A stretch of DNA of 64,000 nucleotides from Adhaeribacter soli. GTDB lineage: Bacteria; Bacteroidota; Bacteroidia; Cytophagales; Hymenobacteraceae. Location: assembly GCF_008727925.1 (NCBI RefSeq), contig NZ_VTWT01000004.1:310001-374000 (forward strand). The letters run 5' to 3'. The notes beneath the pieces were generated by a model. The model was given only the letters and a program-made list of their open reading frames with translations, did not search any database and had not been told where the DNA came from. Shown piece by piece: positions 33,824 to 42,572 of the stretch (position 1 is its first letter; each line of letters begins with the position of its first letter). The position numbers and the translations under genes were made by a program.

Positions 33824-34717
33824 AGTTTGTTTCTTCGGACTGTTTGTTATGAAAGTTTAGGTTTTTGTCCGCCTAAGTTAACGCTTAAATCGGGGAATTC
33901 TTGCAAAGTGTGGTTTTTAAAGCCGCTGAATAATGGTATAAGAAATGTTAAATGCTTTGTTGGAAGTTTAAGGGTAGGAGCTATTCCAAGTGAATTCCTG
34001 CTGAAATTATTCTTCCGAAAACTTTATGTTAATGCCGGGACTCACGGGAGTTAGTAACTGCCGTTAAGCAAGGCGGATTGTCTGAACTATGATTTATAAG
34101 ATTTGTGTGATTTTTATGATGGGCAAGGTGTTTTGCTAAAGGTCTAATTGCGGTGCTACTGTGGAATGTGAGAAAGGAATTTAGAAGTGCAACCATAGTT
34201 GCTGCCATAAGTGAAGGTTAGGTTTTGAAAACTTTCAAAAGGCTGCAATCGCAATCTTTTTCTTATTTGAATACGGTTCGCTCCATTCCCTAATTCGAAG
34301 TAATCCTTTTCGGAAATAAAAATCCTGTCTATCCATTCAATTCCTAAAATTATGTTCAAACAAATTTACGCTTCAGAGCATGAATCGGTCCGGGTTCGAA
34401 AATCTGAACTAGTGCATGACCTATTTACTTTTTAGAAAGTGGGATTACAAATCCCACGGCTCGGTTAAGACGGGATTACAAATCCCGTCAAGCAAATTCC
34501 CCGTCAAGCAAATTCTAATAATTAATTTGGTCGAGTACTAGCAATAATGAAAAAGCGGGCAGTTTAAAGAATGGTCTTCTTCTCAAAGGAAGCATCCGTC
34601 AGAAAAAAACAAACCGGCCTTACGTTTGCATCGCAGCTTCCAAGCGCTCTATTCAAATCTTTTTGTTATATTCCAACTTTATTCCTTCGCCTAAATTTTA
34701 CCCACAAATCCGTTTAA
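33824..34717. other. Long intergenic region with small palindromes, no gene seen
   Basis: Nearly 900 bases lie between the divergent M3 peptidase and DUF2339 genes. Short frames here have no family resemblance. Two palindromes share the core gggattacaaatccc (34439-34457 and 34469-34489). A tandem cgtcaagcaaattc repeat follows at 34486-34515. No tRNA-like fold was recognised. Confidence 0.55.
34439..34515. repeat. GGGATTACAAATCCC palindrome pair plus short direct repeat
   Basis: Palindromes at 34439-34457 and 34469-34489 share a 15-base core. The following cgtcaagcaaattc occurs twice, 16 bases apart. It resembles dispersed Bacteroidota intergenic repeats. Confidence 0.65.
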
Positions 34718-37288
34718 ATGGCGTTTCTATTTATTATAGCAATTGTGGTTGCGGCGTACATGATCGTAAATGCACTTTCGGGGAAGATCCAGGAAATCCA
34801 TTTTCGTTTCGATGCGCAAAACCGGGAACTGCAGCGCATCCGGGAGGAACTGGAAAAGGTTTCTGAAAATCTGAAAACCAGACCCCAGGCTCCGCCACCT
34901 GTTGCTCCGGAAGTCCGGCCGGCAGCTGCTCCAAAAGACCAGACTGCCCCAATTCCGCCGGCGCCGGTTCGGCCTGAAAGTCCGTTGGAAGAAGCGCGCC
35001 GGATAGCAGCCTTTAAAGCCCCGGAACCTGAAAAAACGGTACCTCTAGCGCCGGAAAAACCAATGGTGGAAGAACGAGTGCCTGCTGCCCCGGCAATGGC
35101 GTTTTCGCCGCCGGCCGGTGCCGGAAGTTTTGGGCCGCCTGCTGAGCCCGTTACACCGGAGGAGCCGGAACTTACCATTATGGAACGCTTCCGGCAGAAC
35201 AATCCCGACCTGGAGAAATTCATTGGCGAGAACCTGATCAATAAAATCGGGATTGCCATTCTGGTACTGGGCATCGGGTACTTCGTGAAATTTGCCATCG
35301 ATAAAGACTGGATCAACGAGATCGGGCGGGTTTGCATCGGAATTTTAGCGGGCGGTTTGCTCATTGGGGTTGCCCATTACCTGCGGAAGACTTTTACGGC
35401 CTTCAGTTCGGTGCTGGTAGGCGGCGGCCTTGCGGTGCTGTATTTTACCATTGCCATTGCTTTCCACGAATACCACTTACTGAGCCAGACGGCTGCCTTT
35501 CTGGTGATGGTGGTGATTACCGGGTTTTCGGTGCTGCTTTCTGTTTCCTATAACCGGATAGAACTGGCGGTGCTGGCTTTGCTGGGCGGCTTTGTAACGC
35601 CGTTTATGGTAAGTACCGGCGAAGGAAATTACCAGGTGCTCTTTACCTATATCCTGGTGCTGAATGTGGGCATGCTGGCGCTGGCGTACCTGAAAGGCTG
35701 GAAACTGCTGAACTGGATTTCCTATGCTTTTACCGTACTGTTGTTTGGCGGCTGGCTTTCTACGAAGGTTTTCAATGCAACCCATGCGCCTTATCTGGGA
35801 GCCCTGCTTTTTGCCTCGCTTTTCTACCTGGTCTTTTTCCTGATGAATATCATTTATAACCTGAAGGAACGTACCCGTTTTGCCCCGGTAGATTTCAGCA
35901 TTCTGCTCAGCAATACCTTTTTCTATTACGCCGCCGGCATGGGCCTGCTGGCCAACGTGCAGCAGGGGCTTTACCAGGGAATTTTTACCGTGGCAATCGG
36001 GCTCTTTAATTTTGGATTTGCCTTTTACTTTTTCCGCCGCGGCCACACCGACCGCAACCTGATCTACCTGCTCATCGGGCTGGTAATTACGTTCATAAGC
36101 CTGGCGGTGCCGGTGCAGCTCGAAGGAAATTACATTACCATGTTCTGGGCGCTGGAGGCGGTGTTGTTGCTGTGGCTGGCGCAGCGTTCCGGCCTGAAAA
36201 TAATTTATACCGGCTCGTTTGTGGTAACCGGCCTCATGCTCATCAGCCTGCTGATGGACTGGAATAATGTTTACATGGCTTATGCGCCGGGCACATCGCT
36301 CCGGATCTTGCTGAACAAAGGTTTTATTACCAGCCTGCTTGCCGGCATCAGCCTCTGGGTCACTTCCCGCTTGCTCCGGCACGAGACCTCTCCGTTAGTG
36401 CTGGGCCGTTACGAATTTAATTTAACGTATTACCAGCGTTTTCTTTTCATTTCCCTGGCCCTGGTAACCTATATTTCTTTGTTGCTGGAGTTGCAGTATC
36501 AACTCAAAGTTTTTGTGAGTTCTGGCTTTAGCCGGAGCCTGATTCTGGGTACGTACAACCTGGCCTTCATGCTGGGGCTGTTGGTGTATGCCGAATGGAA
36601 GAATGCTCTTAAGCTCACTTCCTGGGCGCTGGCCTTCGGGGCGTTGGGAATAATCCTGTACGTTTCGGTTTACAATACCTATGTTTACCAGTTGCTCCGG
36701 GCGCGGTTGCTGTACCAGGAGCCGGGTTTTGCCGGTTTCCCTTTCCATTATCTGAACCTGTTGCTCACCATTGGTATCATGATTTTGGGTTACCGCCAGA
36801 AGCCGCTGCTGGAAACGGTCTGGCCGAGTTCGGCGAAATTCCTGGCCTGGAGTTTTAGCGTACTGGTGGTTTTTATGGCCAGTTCCGAATTGCTTTTTCA
36901 CGTGCTGTGGCTGAAGATGCCGGAGGCCGGAGTAGGGCAGATAAACCTTCCAACTGTAGCAAACGAGCTGGCAGAAAGATGGCATTCCCTGGTCCGGCAA
37001 ACAAGCAAAGTAGGGTTTCCGATCTTATGGGGGATCTGTGCGTTCGTATTTATGTTCATCGGCCTGGCCCGGAAAAACCAGCAGCTGCGCATTTTCTCGC
37101 TTTCGCTGTTTGCCTTTACGTTGGCAAAGTTGTTTCTGTACGATATCCGGGGGATTTCCGAAGGCGGTAAAATTGCGGCCTTTATTTTCCTGGGCGTGGT
37201 GCTGCTGGTGGTTTCCTTTATGTACCAGAAGATAAAAACCCTGATCCTGAAAGACGATAAAACCGGGGAAACGGAGGGGGCTGCATGA
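34718..37288 (+). CDS. DUF2339 polytopic membrane protein
   Basis: This 856-residue protein has an N-terminal hydrophobic segment (AFLFIIAIVVAAYMIVNAL), a short coiled coil, and a Pro/Ala/Glu-rich linker at about residues 55-150. The DUF2339 hallmark ENLINKIGIAILVLGIGYF then KFAIDKDWI is at about 168-196, followed by around 20 membrane helices to the end. The function of this family is unknown. Its last four bases (ATGA) overlap the start of the DUF3999 gene, and that pairing recurs in many bacteria, which supports a joint envelope role. Confidence 0.9.
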   Translation: MAFLFIIAIVVAAYMIVNALSGKIQEIHFRFDAQNRELQRIREELEKVSENLKTRPQAPPPVAPEVRPAAAPKDQTAPIPPAPVRPESPLEEARRIAAFKAPEPEKTVPLAPEKPMVEERVPAAPAMAFSPPAGAGSFGPPAEPVTPEEPELTIMERFRQNNPDLEKFIGENLINKIGIAILVLGIGYFVKFAIDKDWINEIGRVCIGILAGGLLIGVAHYLRKTFTAFSSVLVGGGLAVLYFTIAIAFHEYHLLSQTAAFLVMVVITGFSVLLSVSYNRIELAVLALLGGFVTPFMVSTGEGNYQVLFTYILVLNVGMLALAYLKGWKLLNWISYAFTVLLFGGWLSTKVFNATHAPYLGALLFASLFYLVFFLMNIIYNLKERTRFAPVDFSILLSNTFFYYAAGMGLLANVQQGLYQGIFTVAIGLFNFGFAFYFFRRGHTDRNLIYLLIGLVITFISLAVPVQLEGNYITMFWALEAVLLLWLAQRSGLKIIYTGSFVVTGLMLISLLMDWNNVYMAYAPGTSLRILLNKGFITSLLAGISLWVTSRLLRHETSPLVLGRYEFNLTYYQRFLFISLALVTYISLLLELQYQLKVFVSSGFSRSLILGTYNLAFMLGLLVYAEWKNALKLTSWALAFGALGIILYVSVYNTYVYQLLRARLLYQEPGFAGFPFHYLNLLLTIGIMILGYRQKPLLETVWPSSAKFLAWSFSVLVVFMASSELLFHVLWLKMPEAGVGQINLPTVANELAERWHSLVRQTSKVGFPILWGICAFVFMFIGLARKNQQLRIFSLSLFAFTLAKLFLYDIRGISEGGKIAAFIFLGVVLLVVSFMYQKIKTLILKDDKTGETEGAA

Positions 37289-38526
37289 AGCGAATTTCAG
37301 GCGTAGTTTTTTTGCTGTTTTCCCTACGGTTTGCTCTTGCGCAGGGAACCGATTTTAAAGCCAAACTGGAACCGGCGCCGGCAACCGGGTTTTACCGGGT
37401 GCAGCTTTCTGCGGAGGTATTAGCCGGCATGAATGGCAACCTGCAGGCCATAAGGATTTACGATTGGAAAAACCGGGAAGTGCCTTATCTGCTGGAGCGC
37501 GAAGAACCGGTACAGACCCGCCGCTATTTTCGCGAATATCCGGTGGTTGAGAAATCGTTTGCCGGGAAGAAAACTACGCTGGTTTTGCGCAACCCCGACC
37601 AGAATGCCATCAGCAACATCAGCCTGGTTATAAAGAACACCAACGTGGTGAAACAAGCCGACCTGAGCGGCAGCAACGATGGAAAAACCTGGTATGCGCT
37701 GGAAGATAATTTTGTTTTACAATCGGTAGGCGGTACGGAGCAAACGTCGGAGGTAAAATCGCTGGAATTTCCGCTGAGCGATTACGGATTTTACCGCCTT
37801 CAGATAAACGATTCTTTAAGCGCGCCGCTGAATATTCTGGCAGCCGGTTACTACGATTTCGAATCGGCGGAAGGCAATTACACTGAACTGGAAAACCTGA
37901 AAATTACGATCCGCGACAGCAGCGAAGTGAAACGCACTTACATCCGGATCTCAGCTGCAAACCAAATCCTGCTGAACCGGCTGGCTTTTACCATCGATTC
38001 CCCGGCTTTTTTCTTCCGGAATGCTACTGTTTTTGAAAAGCAAAATTCGGTTGATCGCCGGGGCCGGAGACAGGAGCAACTGGTTCCGATCAAAACGTTT
38101 CAGCTGCGCTCCGATAGTAAAAACGTGCTCGATTGGCCGGATCTGCATGCCGGAGATCTGTTCCTGAAAATTGAAAATGCCGATAATCCGCCCCTGAAGA
38201 TCAGGGAAGTGAAAGCCTTTGTCCGGAATGTTTACCTGGTAGCCGAACTGAAAGAAAAGCGGGCCTATGAGCTGCGTTTTGGCAGTTCCTATCAAGCGGC
38301 GCCTTCCTACGACCTGCAATATTTCCGGTCTGGTATTCCTGAAAATCTAACGCTTGTGCAGGTACGAAAACCGGAATTCTTTTCCGGGGCTGCCGCAGCA
38401 GAAGCGGAAACAGAAAGCCCTGCTTTTTTCAGAGATAAGCGATTGATCTGGGTAGCATTGATTCTGGTGATCGGTTTTTTAGGATACATGACTTTCCGGA
38501 TGTTGCAGGAAGTTAAGGAGAAGTGA
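37285..38526 (+). CDS. DUF3999 exported protein with C-terminal membrane anchor
   Basis: This 413-residue protein has a signal peptide (ISGVVFLLFSLRFALAQ), a large beta-rich periplasmic region with IRIYDWKNREVPYLLE near the start, as in DUF3999, and a discoidin-like segment. A C-terminal membrane helix at about residues 388-406 (LIWVALILVIGFLGYMTF) precedes a short charged tail. It is translationally coupled to the DUF2339 protein by an ATGA overlap. It probably forms a complex with that membrane protein. The biochemical role is unknown. Confidence 0.85.
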   Translation: MKRISGVVFLLFSLRFALAQGTDFKAKLEPAPATGFYRVQLSAEVLAGMNGNLQAIRIYDWKNREVPYLLEREEPVQTRRYFREYPVVEKSFAGKKTTLVLRNPDQNAISNISLVIKNTNVVKQADLSGSNDGKTWYALEDNFVLQSVGGTEQTSEVKSLEFPLSDYGFYRLQINDSLSAPLNILAAGYYDFESAEGNYTELENLKITIRDSSEVKRTYIRISAANQILLNRLAFTIDSPAFFFRNATVFEKQNSVDRRGRRQEQLVPIKTFQLRSDSKNVLDWPDLHAGDLFLKIENADNPPLKIREVKAFVRNVYLVAELKEKRAYELRFGSSYQAAPSYDLQYFRSGIPENLTLVQVRKPEFFSGAAAAEAETESPAFFRDKRLIWVALILVIGFLGYMTFRMLQEVKEK

Positions 38527-38898
38527 AAACCGCCGGATTAATACTAAGCTTATAGGTGACATCTTTTCAGAAATTCAATTATGAATCGGGTATTAATCGG
38601 GAGTCTTCATTTAAAATAAGCCGAAAAGTAATTTCAATTTTTATTTAAGTAAGTTAAGTGGACAAATTTAGGTTACCCTATTATTTCCATTTCTTTTCTG
38701 TCATTCTGGAAGAATCTTGTGGATTCTAAACTTCGAACGCATGATTCCTTACAAAATGACAATCGTAGTAGTTTAAATGAATTCAGTCACGGTACTTATT
38801 AATTTTTATACAGACTTTCCTTGTGTGGATTTATAATTTAACCGCAGTTTGGAGTAATAATATTGCTAAATACGCCTGCCTTAAAACGAAAATAAACC
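38527..38898. other. Intergenic region with repeat fragments
   Basis: No gene is seen. It contains aagtggacaaatttag (38656-38671), also present near 23205-23220 downstream of the efflux operon. It also holds a gtcattctggaagaatcttg-type fragment (38700-38719) of the kind scattered through Bacteroidota genomes. The promoter for the sulfotransferase-like gene should be at its right end. Confidence 0.5.
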
Positions 38899-39885
38899 AT
38901 GACTGACCAGTCAACTTTTTTAACCAAATGGATACCCTATAAACTCAAATTTCAGGAGCAGGAAGTTCTGGTAAACTGGCTTTACGTAGGGGATAAACGG
39001 TTTTCCGAACCTTTCTTCGACGAAACCATCAGCAAATGCCTGAGCCTGGAATATAATTCCAAAGGGTTTACAATGCAGACCTCGCTGGAATTTATGATCG
39101 AAGCGGCAGAAACGATAAACGCGGTAGAGCCATCTGCCTTCATTTTTCACGTGTCACGGTGCGGCTCAACCTTGCTGGCGCAAATGCTGGACCAGGAACC
39201 TTCGCACATAGTGCTGGCCGAAGTGCCTTTTTTCGACGATCTGCTACGTTTGCCTTATAAAACGAAAATAGCCCCGGCACTGCTTTCGGAAGCGTTTCAG
39301 GCAGCCATCCGGCTGATGGGGCAGCGCCGGACCGGTACCGAACATAAGCTTTTTATCAAGCTCGATAGCTGGCACCTGTTTTTCTACGATCTCATTCAGC
39401 AGCTTTATCCGGAAGTGCCGAAAGTTTTTCTTTACCGCCGGCCGCTGGAAGTTTTGCGCTCGCACCGGAAACATCGGGGCATGCAGGCTGCACCGGGCGT
39501 GATCGAGCCGCAGCTTTTTGGCTTTCCGGAAAATGAAGTATTTACCGATCTGGATGTTTACACGGGGCGGGTGCTGGAGCGTTATTTCGAAGTGCTGAAC
39601 CAGTTAGCGGAAGCGGGGCAAAGCGGGCTTTTCCTGGATTATGCAAGCGGTGCTTCCGCCATGTTCCATGAGTTAAGCAATTATCTGAACTTGGAGCTTT
39701 CCCCGGAAATACGGGAGCAAGCCATTGCCCGGAGCACGTTTCATTCTAAATTTCCCGATAAACCTTTTGGGGAAGTTCAACCGGAGGAAAACCTTCCGCC
39801 ATATTTACTTCAAGCCAATCTGCTTTACGAATCGCTGTCTGATAGAACGGCCTTGGTCCGGAAAGAGCATGTGCCGAATCTTTAA
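38899..39885 (+). CDS. Sulfotransferase-like P-loop protein
   Basis: This 328-residue cytoplasmic protein has FIFHVSRCGSTLLAQML, the 5'-phosphosulfate-binding P-loop of the sulfotransferase family (SRCGST at residues 86-91). The 3'-phosphate-type region is VFLYRRPLEVLRSHRKHRG near the middle. A typical C-terminal substrate-proximal segment is RSTFHSKFPDKPFG. Donor would be PAPS; the acceptor is unknown. The neighbouring hydroxylase-like gene is convergent, and two tail-collar genes follow. Similar sulfotransferase/hydroxylase pairs occur with Mdp-type genes, suggesting a modification role for this cluster. Confidence 0.75.
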   Translation: MTDQSTFLTKWIPYKLKFQEQEVLVNWLYVGDKRFSEPFFDETISKCLSLEYNSKGFTMQTSLEFMIEAAETINAVEPSAFIFHVSRCGSTLLAQMLDQEPSHIVLAEVPFFDDLLRLPYKTKIAPALLSEAFQAAIRLMGQRRTGTEHKLFIKLDSWHLFFYDLIQQLYPEVPKVFLYRRPLEVLRSHRKHRGMQAAPGVIEPQLFGFPENEVFTDLDVYTGRVLERYFEVLNQLAEAGQSGLFLDYASGASAMFHELSNYLNLELSPEIREQAIARSTFHSKFPDKPFGEVQPEENLPPYLLQANLLYESLSDRTALVRKEHVPNL

Positions 39886-39937
39886 GTTTCAAGGACTTTT
39901 TACCCCTGAATCATATCGTTTTCCGGTAACGAAGAGC

Positions 39938-40669
39938 TTATGCCAAAGGATCTGAAAATGCCAGTTCTTTTTCCCGGAATTCCTGTTCCAGAGTAGCTGC
40001 CAGGGTAAGAGTAGCTTCAGTATTTTGCAGGCGGAGGTTCTGGATCGTTTGCCGTTTCAGTTCTTTTTCCCGATCCCAAAGTTCTTTTTCCGAAACCATG
40101 TTTGCCGCGCTTTCTGAATGCTGAAAAACAGACCGGAGCCAGTCGTTTACTTCGCAATCTATTACCAGGTGAATCCGGTCTGTCTGGCCTTTATTGCTTA
40201 GCCGGTGGGGGAGGTTGGCATTTATGTACCAGCATTCGCCTTCCTGCATTTTCAGCAAATGGTTGTCGAGGTAAAACGCTACCTTCGGGTTGGTAAAAAC
40301 CGGAATGTGCAACCGCGCTTCCCCATTCTCGAAAGCCAGTTCCAGGTCGCGATGTTCTTTTATAACCGCCCCACTTTTCAGATTCAGCAACCGGACCGAT
40401 CTTTTTTCGCAAGCCAGGGAGTTCAGGAATCGTTCTATCTCCGGGCACTGGGCCAGTATTTCCGTATTGGCAAAATCCCCATGTTGTACCTGGTCGGCAA
40501 AGGCTTGCTGGCTGTTTCCGTTCAGCCCCCGGAGCACTAATACGTCCCAGCTGCCTTCGTAATCGTGGCGGTTGTAATGCGGTAGCCACTGGTTGTTTAA
40601 AAGCAAATTCACTTCTTTTTGTATCTCCCGGATATTGGCAGTTAGGGGCAGTCGGGCAAAACGGATCAT
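39938..40669 (-). CDS. Aspartyl/asparaginyl beta-hydroxylase-like Fe(II)/2OG dioxygenase
   Basis: This 243-residue protein has the cupin-type metal site expected for the family: GAVIKEHRDLEL gives His106 and Asp108, and INANLPHRLSNKG gives His155 and Arg157. RIHLVIDCEVNDWL provides the later strand. ARLHIPVFTN is the family's H-I-P strand. It should hydroxylate a protein or peptide side chain with 2-oxoglutarate and O2. It is convergent with the sulfotransferase-like gene, 52 bases apart. Targets are unknown, and neighbouring collar proteins are one possibility. Confidence 0.82.
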   Translation of the reverse strand: MIRFARLPLTANIREIQKEVNLLLNNQWLPHYNRHDYEGSWDVLVLRGLNGNSQQAFADQVQHGDFANTEILAQCPEIERFLNSLACEKRSVRLLNLKSGAVIKEHRDLELAFENGEARLHIPVFTNPKVAFYLDNHLLKMQEGECWYINANLPHRLSNKGQTDRIHLVIDCEVNDWLRSVFQHSESAANMVSEKELWDREKELKRQTIQNLRLQNTEATLTLAATLEQEFREKELAFSDPLA

Positions 40670-41389
40670 AAGGGTGCTGTTTAAGATTTACTTTCAGAAT
40701 AAATTTCAGGTAAAATATTAGGCTTTCAGGCGATAAAAGTCCGGGCATTCTGGGAGCAAGTTTAAAATTCATCCTTTGCGCTGCAAATTTCCATTACCGG
40801 AACCTGCGTTCGTCTTTTTGGAGCACCATAGCCCTGCTATGCTGCTCCAAAAAGCCTTCTTCAGAACCCGGTACTGAAAATTTTCGCTTGCAAAAATGAA
40901 ATTTAAACATGCTCTGAATTAAAAATAAACCGGATTCTTTCCGCTCCGCTTAATTGGCAAAACTGGCTTGTTGCGGAATCAATAATAAGAATTACAGCGC
41001 AATGGATTACGAAAATATTCAAAGAACTGGAATAAAAAATTAGAAACGACTTCTGCTGCAACCAGGGAAGGTTTCTGGTTAGGTACGTGGTAATTTTATT
41101 ATAAAACTTAGAAAATTATTTGTTTTCTATATAAATGCATTACTATATTGCTTGCAAATAACACATTCGTATGAAAATGCGTCCTGTATGCTGAGGGTTT
41201 ATCGCTTTAAATATAAGCGTATTATAGGTTTTTGAAGGGTTAGGTACGTTGTGCGTGTTATTCCGGGATTAAATTTCAGGAGTTGGGATAACAATTTAGA
41301 ATATTCCGGCTCTGAATTAAGCCTTCTGTTCGGAGTCACCTTTTATAACTTAAATAACCGTTTTAAACCCTTTAAAAAATCAAAAAACG
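40670..41389. other. Intergenic region holding a MITE-like copy
   Basis: About 720 bases lie between the divergent hydroxylase-like and collar genes. The first third holds repeat family 2 (40760-40916). The AT-rich rest, up to 41389, shows no open frame with family resemblance. The collar promoter probably lies in the last 150 bases. Confidence 0.55.
40760..40916. repeat. MITE-like element family 2, copy A
   Basis: About 157 bases, present in reverse orientation at 52594-52750 with high identity. The imperfect terminal inverted repeats contain gtttaaa and ttcat near both ends. A central palindrome is ctttttggagca...tgctccaaaaag (about 40814-40855). No coding capacity. Confidence 0.85.
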
Positions 41390-41935
41390 ATGGATGAGTA
41401 CTTAGCCATGATCAAAATTTTTGCCGGCAATTTTGCCCCGCGCGGGTATATGTTATGCCAGGGGCAGCTTTTAAACATTTCCTCCAATTCTGCCTTGTAT
41501 TCTTTACTGGGCACTGTCTACGGCGGCAACGGCACCACCACCTTCGGTTTACCCGATCTCCGCGGCCGCATACCCGTAGGCACCGGACAGGGAGCCGGAA
41601 TTCACAACGTTATCCTGGGCGAGGTGAATGGCGCCGAATACGTAACCATTACCCAGGCCCAGATGCCGGCTCATAACCACCCGGCCCAGGTATCGGTAGC
41701 GCCACCGGTAAATGCCGACAGCGCCAACACCGAAACCCCGGAAGGCACTTACATGGCCATCTCCAATTCGCAGATCTACACCGATACTCCTGGTCAGGGA
41801 CAAGTAGGAGGCTCATTTCCGGCACAGGCTACCATCGGAATAGCGGGGGGAAGCCAACCTTTGCCGATCCGCAACCCTTACCTGGGTATGAACTACATTA
41901 TCTGCACCATGGGGCTTTATCCTTCCCGCAATTAA
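41390..41935 (+). CDS. Phage tail collar-domain protein (Mdp type), copy 1
   Basis: This 181-residue protein starts MDEYLAMIKIFAGNFAPRGY, then MLCQGQLLNISSNSALYSLLG and TVYGGNGTTTFGLPDLRGRI, which is the collar domain found in phage tail fibres and microcystin-dependent proteins. MPAHNHPAQ and the terminal NPYLGMNYIICTMGLYPSRN are the other hallmarks. No signal peptide. A tandem paralogue follows 32 bases later. No capsid, tail sheath or terminase gene is nearby, so this is not prophage structure. Similar stand-alone genes are widespread in bacteria with unclear role. Confidence 0.9.
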   Translation: MDEYLAMIKIFAGNFAPRGYMLCQGQLLNISSNSALYSLLGTVYGGNGTTTFGLPDLRGRIPVGTGQGAGIHNVILGEVNGAEYVTITQAQMPAHNHPAQVSVAPPVNADSANTETPEGTYMAISNSQIYTDTPGQGQVGGSFPAQATIGIAGGSQPLPIRNPYLGMNYIICTMGLYPSRN

Positions 41936-41967
41936 TACTTCCCGGAATTAAATAAGATAAGAATACC

Positions 41968-42513
41968 ATGGATGAATATTTAGCAATAATTAAAATGTTT
42001 GCCGGGAATTTCGCACCCCGGGGATTTGCCTTTTGCCAGGGACAAATCATTAGTATAAACAGCAACATGGCGCTGTTTTCTTTGCTGGGTACTGTATACG
42101 GCGGAGATGGGGTAAATACGTTTGGTTTGCCTGACCTTCGGGGACGCATTCCGGTGGGCACCGGGCAGGGGCCGGGCATGCATTTAATTCAACTTGGCGA
42201 GATGGCTGGTACCGAATACGTAACCATTCTGCCTTCTCAGATGCCAATGCATACCCACCCGGCTCAGGTTTCGGTTCAGCCGCCGGTAAATGCCGATAGC
42301 GCCAACACCGAAACCCCGGAAGGCACCTTCATGGCTATCTCCAATTCCCAGATCTATACCGATACGCCCGGCTCCGGTCAGGTCGGCGGCGCTTTTCCGG
42401 CGAAGGTTACTATTGGCGTGGCCGGGGGAAGCCAACCTTTGCCGATCCGAAACCCATACTTGGGAATGAACTATGTAATTTGTACGGAGGGCGTATATCC
42501 TTCCCGGAATTAA
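41968..42513 (+). CDS. Phage tail collar-domain protein (Mdp type), copy 2
   Basis: This 181-residue paralogue of the preceding gene starts MDEYLAIIKMFAGNFAPRG, with FCQGQIISINSNMALFSLLG and NTFGLPDLRGRIPVGTG. The NADSANTETPEGT segment and the GGSQPLPIRNPYLGMN segment are nearly identical to copy 1 even at the DNA level, while the middle differs, which suggests recent duplication with local gene conversion. A strong hairpin/T-run follows it. Confidence 0.9.
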   Translation: MDEYLAIIKMFAGNFAPRGFAFCQGQIISINSNMALFSLLGTVYGGDGVNTFGLPDLRGRIPVGTGQGPGMHLIQLGEMAGTEYVTILPSQMPMHTHPAQVSVQPPVNADSANTETPEGTFMAISNSQIYTDTPGSGQVGGAFPAKVTIGVAGGSQPLPIRNPYLGMNYVICTEGVYPSRN

Positions 42514-42530
42514 TTTTTTTTACAAGTGTA

Positions 42531-42566
42531 CAGGCTTACTTTTTAAAGTAAGCCTGTTTTGTTTTT
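42531..42566 (+). terminator. Terminator-like hairpin just before the PBP-like gene
   Basis: A perfect 12-base-pair stem (42531-42542 with 42545-42556) is followed by TTTTGTTTTT. The T-run ends six bases before the ATG at 42573. It may separate the collar genes from the PBP-like gene or attenuate read-through. Confidence 0.75.
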
Positions 42567-42572
42567 ACAGCT

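Noticed and set aside
34375-34410. tRNA-like T-arm ggttcgaaaatc
   Set aside because: No matching acceptor, anticodon or D-arm can be folded around it.
35477-36382. 301-codon minus-strand frame
   Set aside because: It lies wholly inside the DUF2339 gene on the opposite strand and has a Gln/His-rich composition typical of antisense frames.
41390-42513. Prophage tail region
   Set aside because: Only collar-domain proteins are present; there is no capsid, terminase, sheath, portal or integrase gene nearby.
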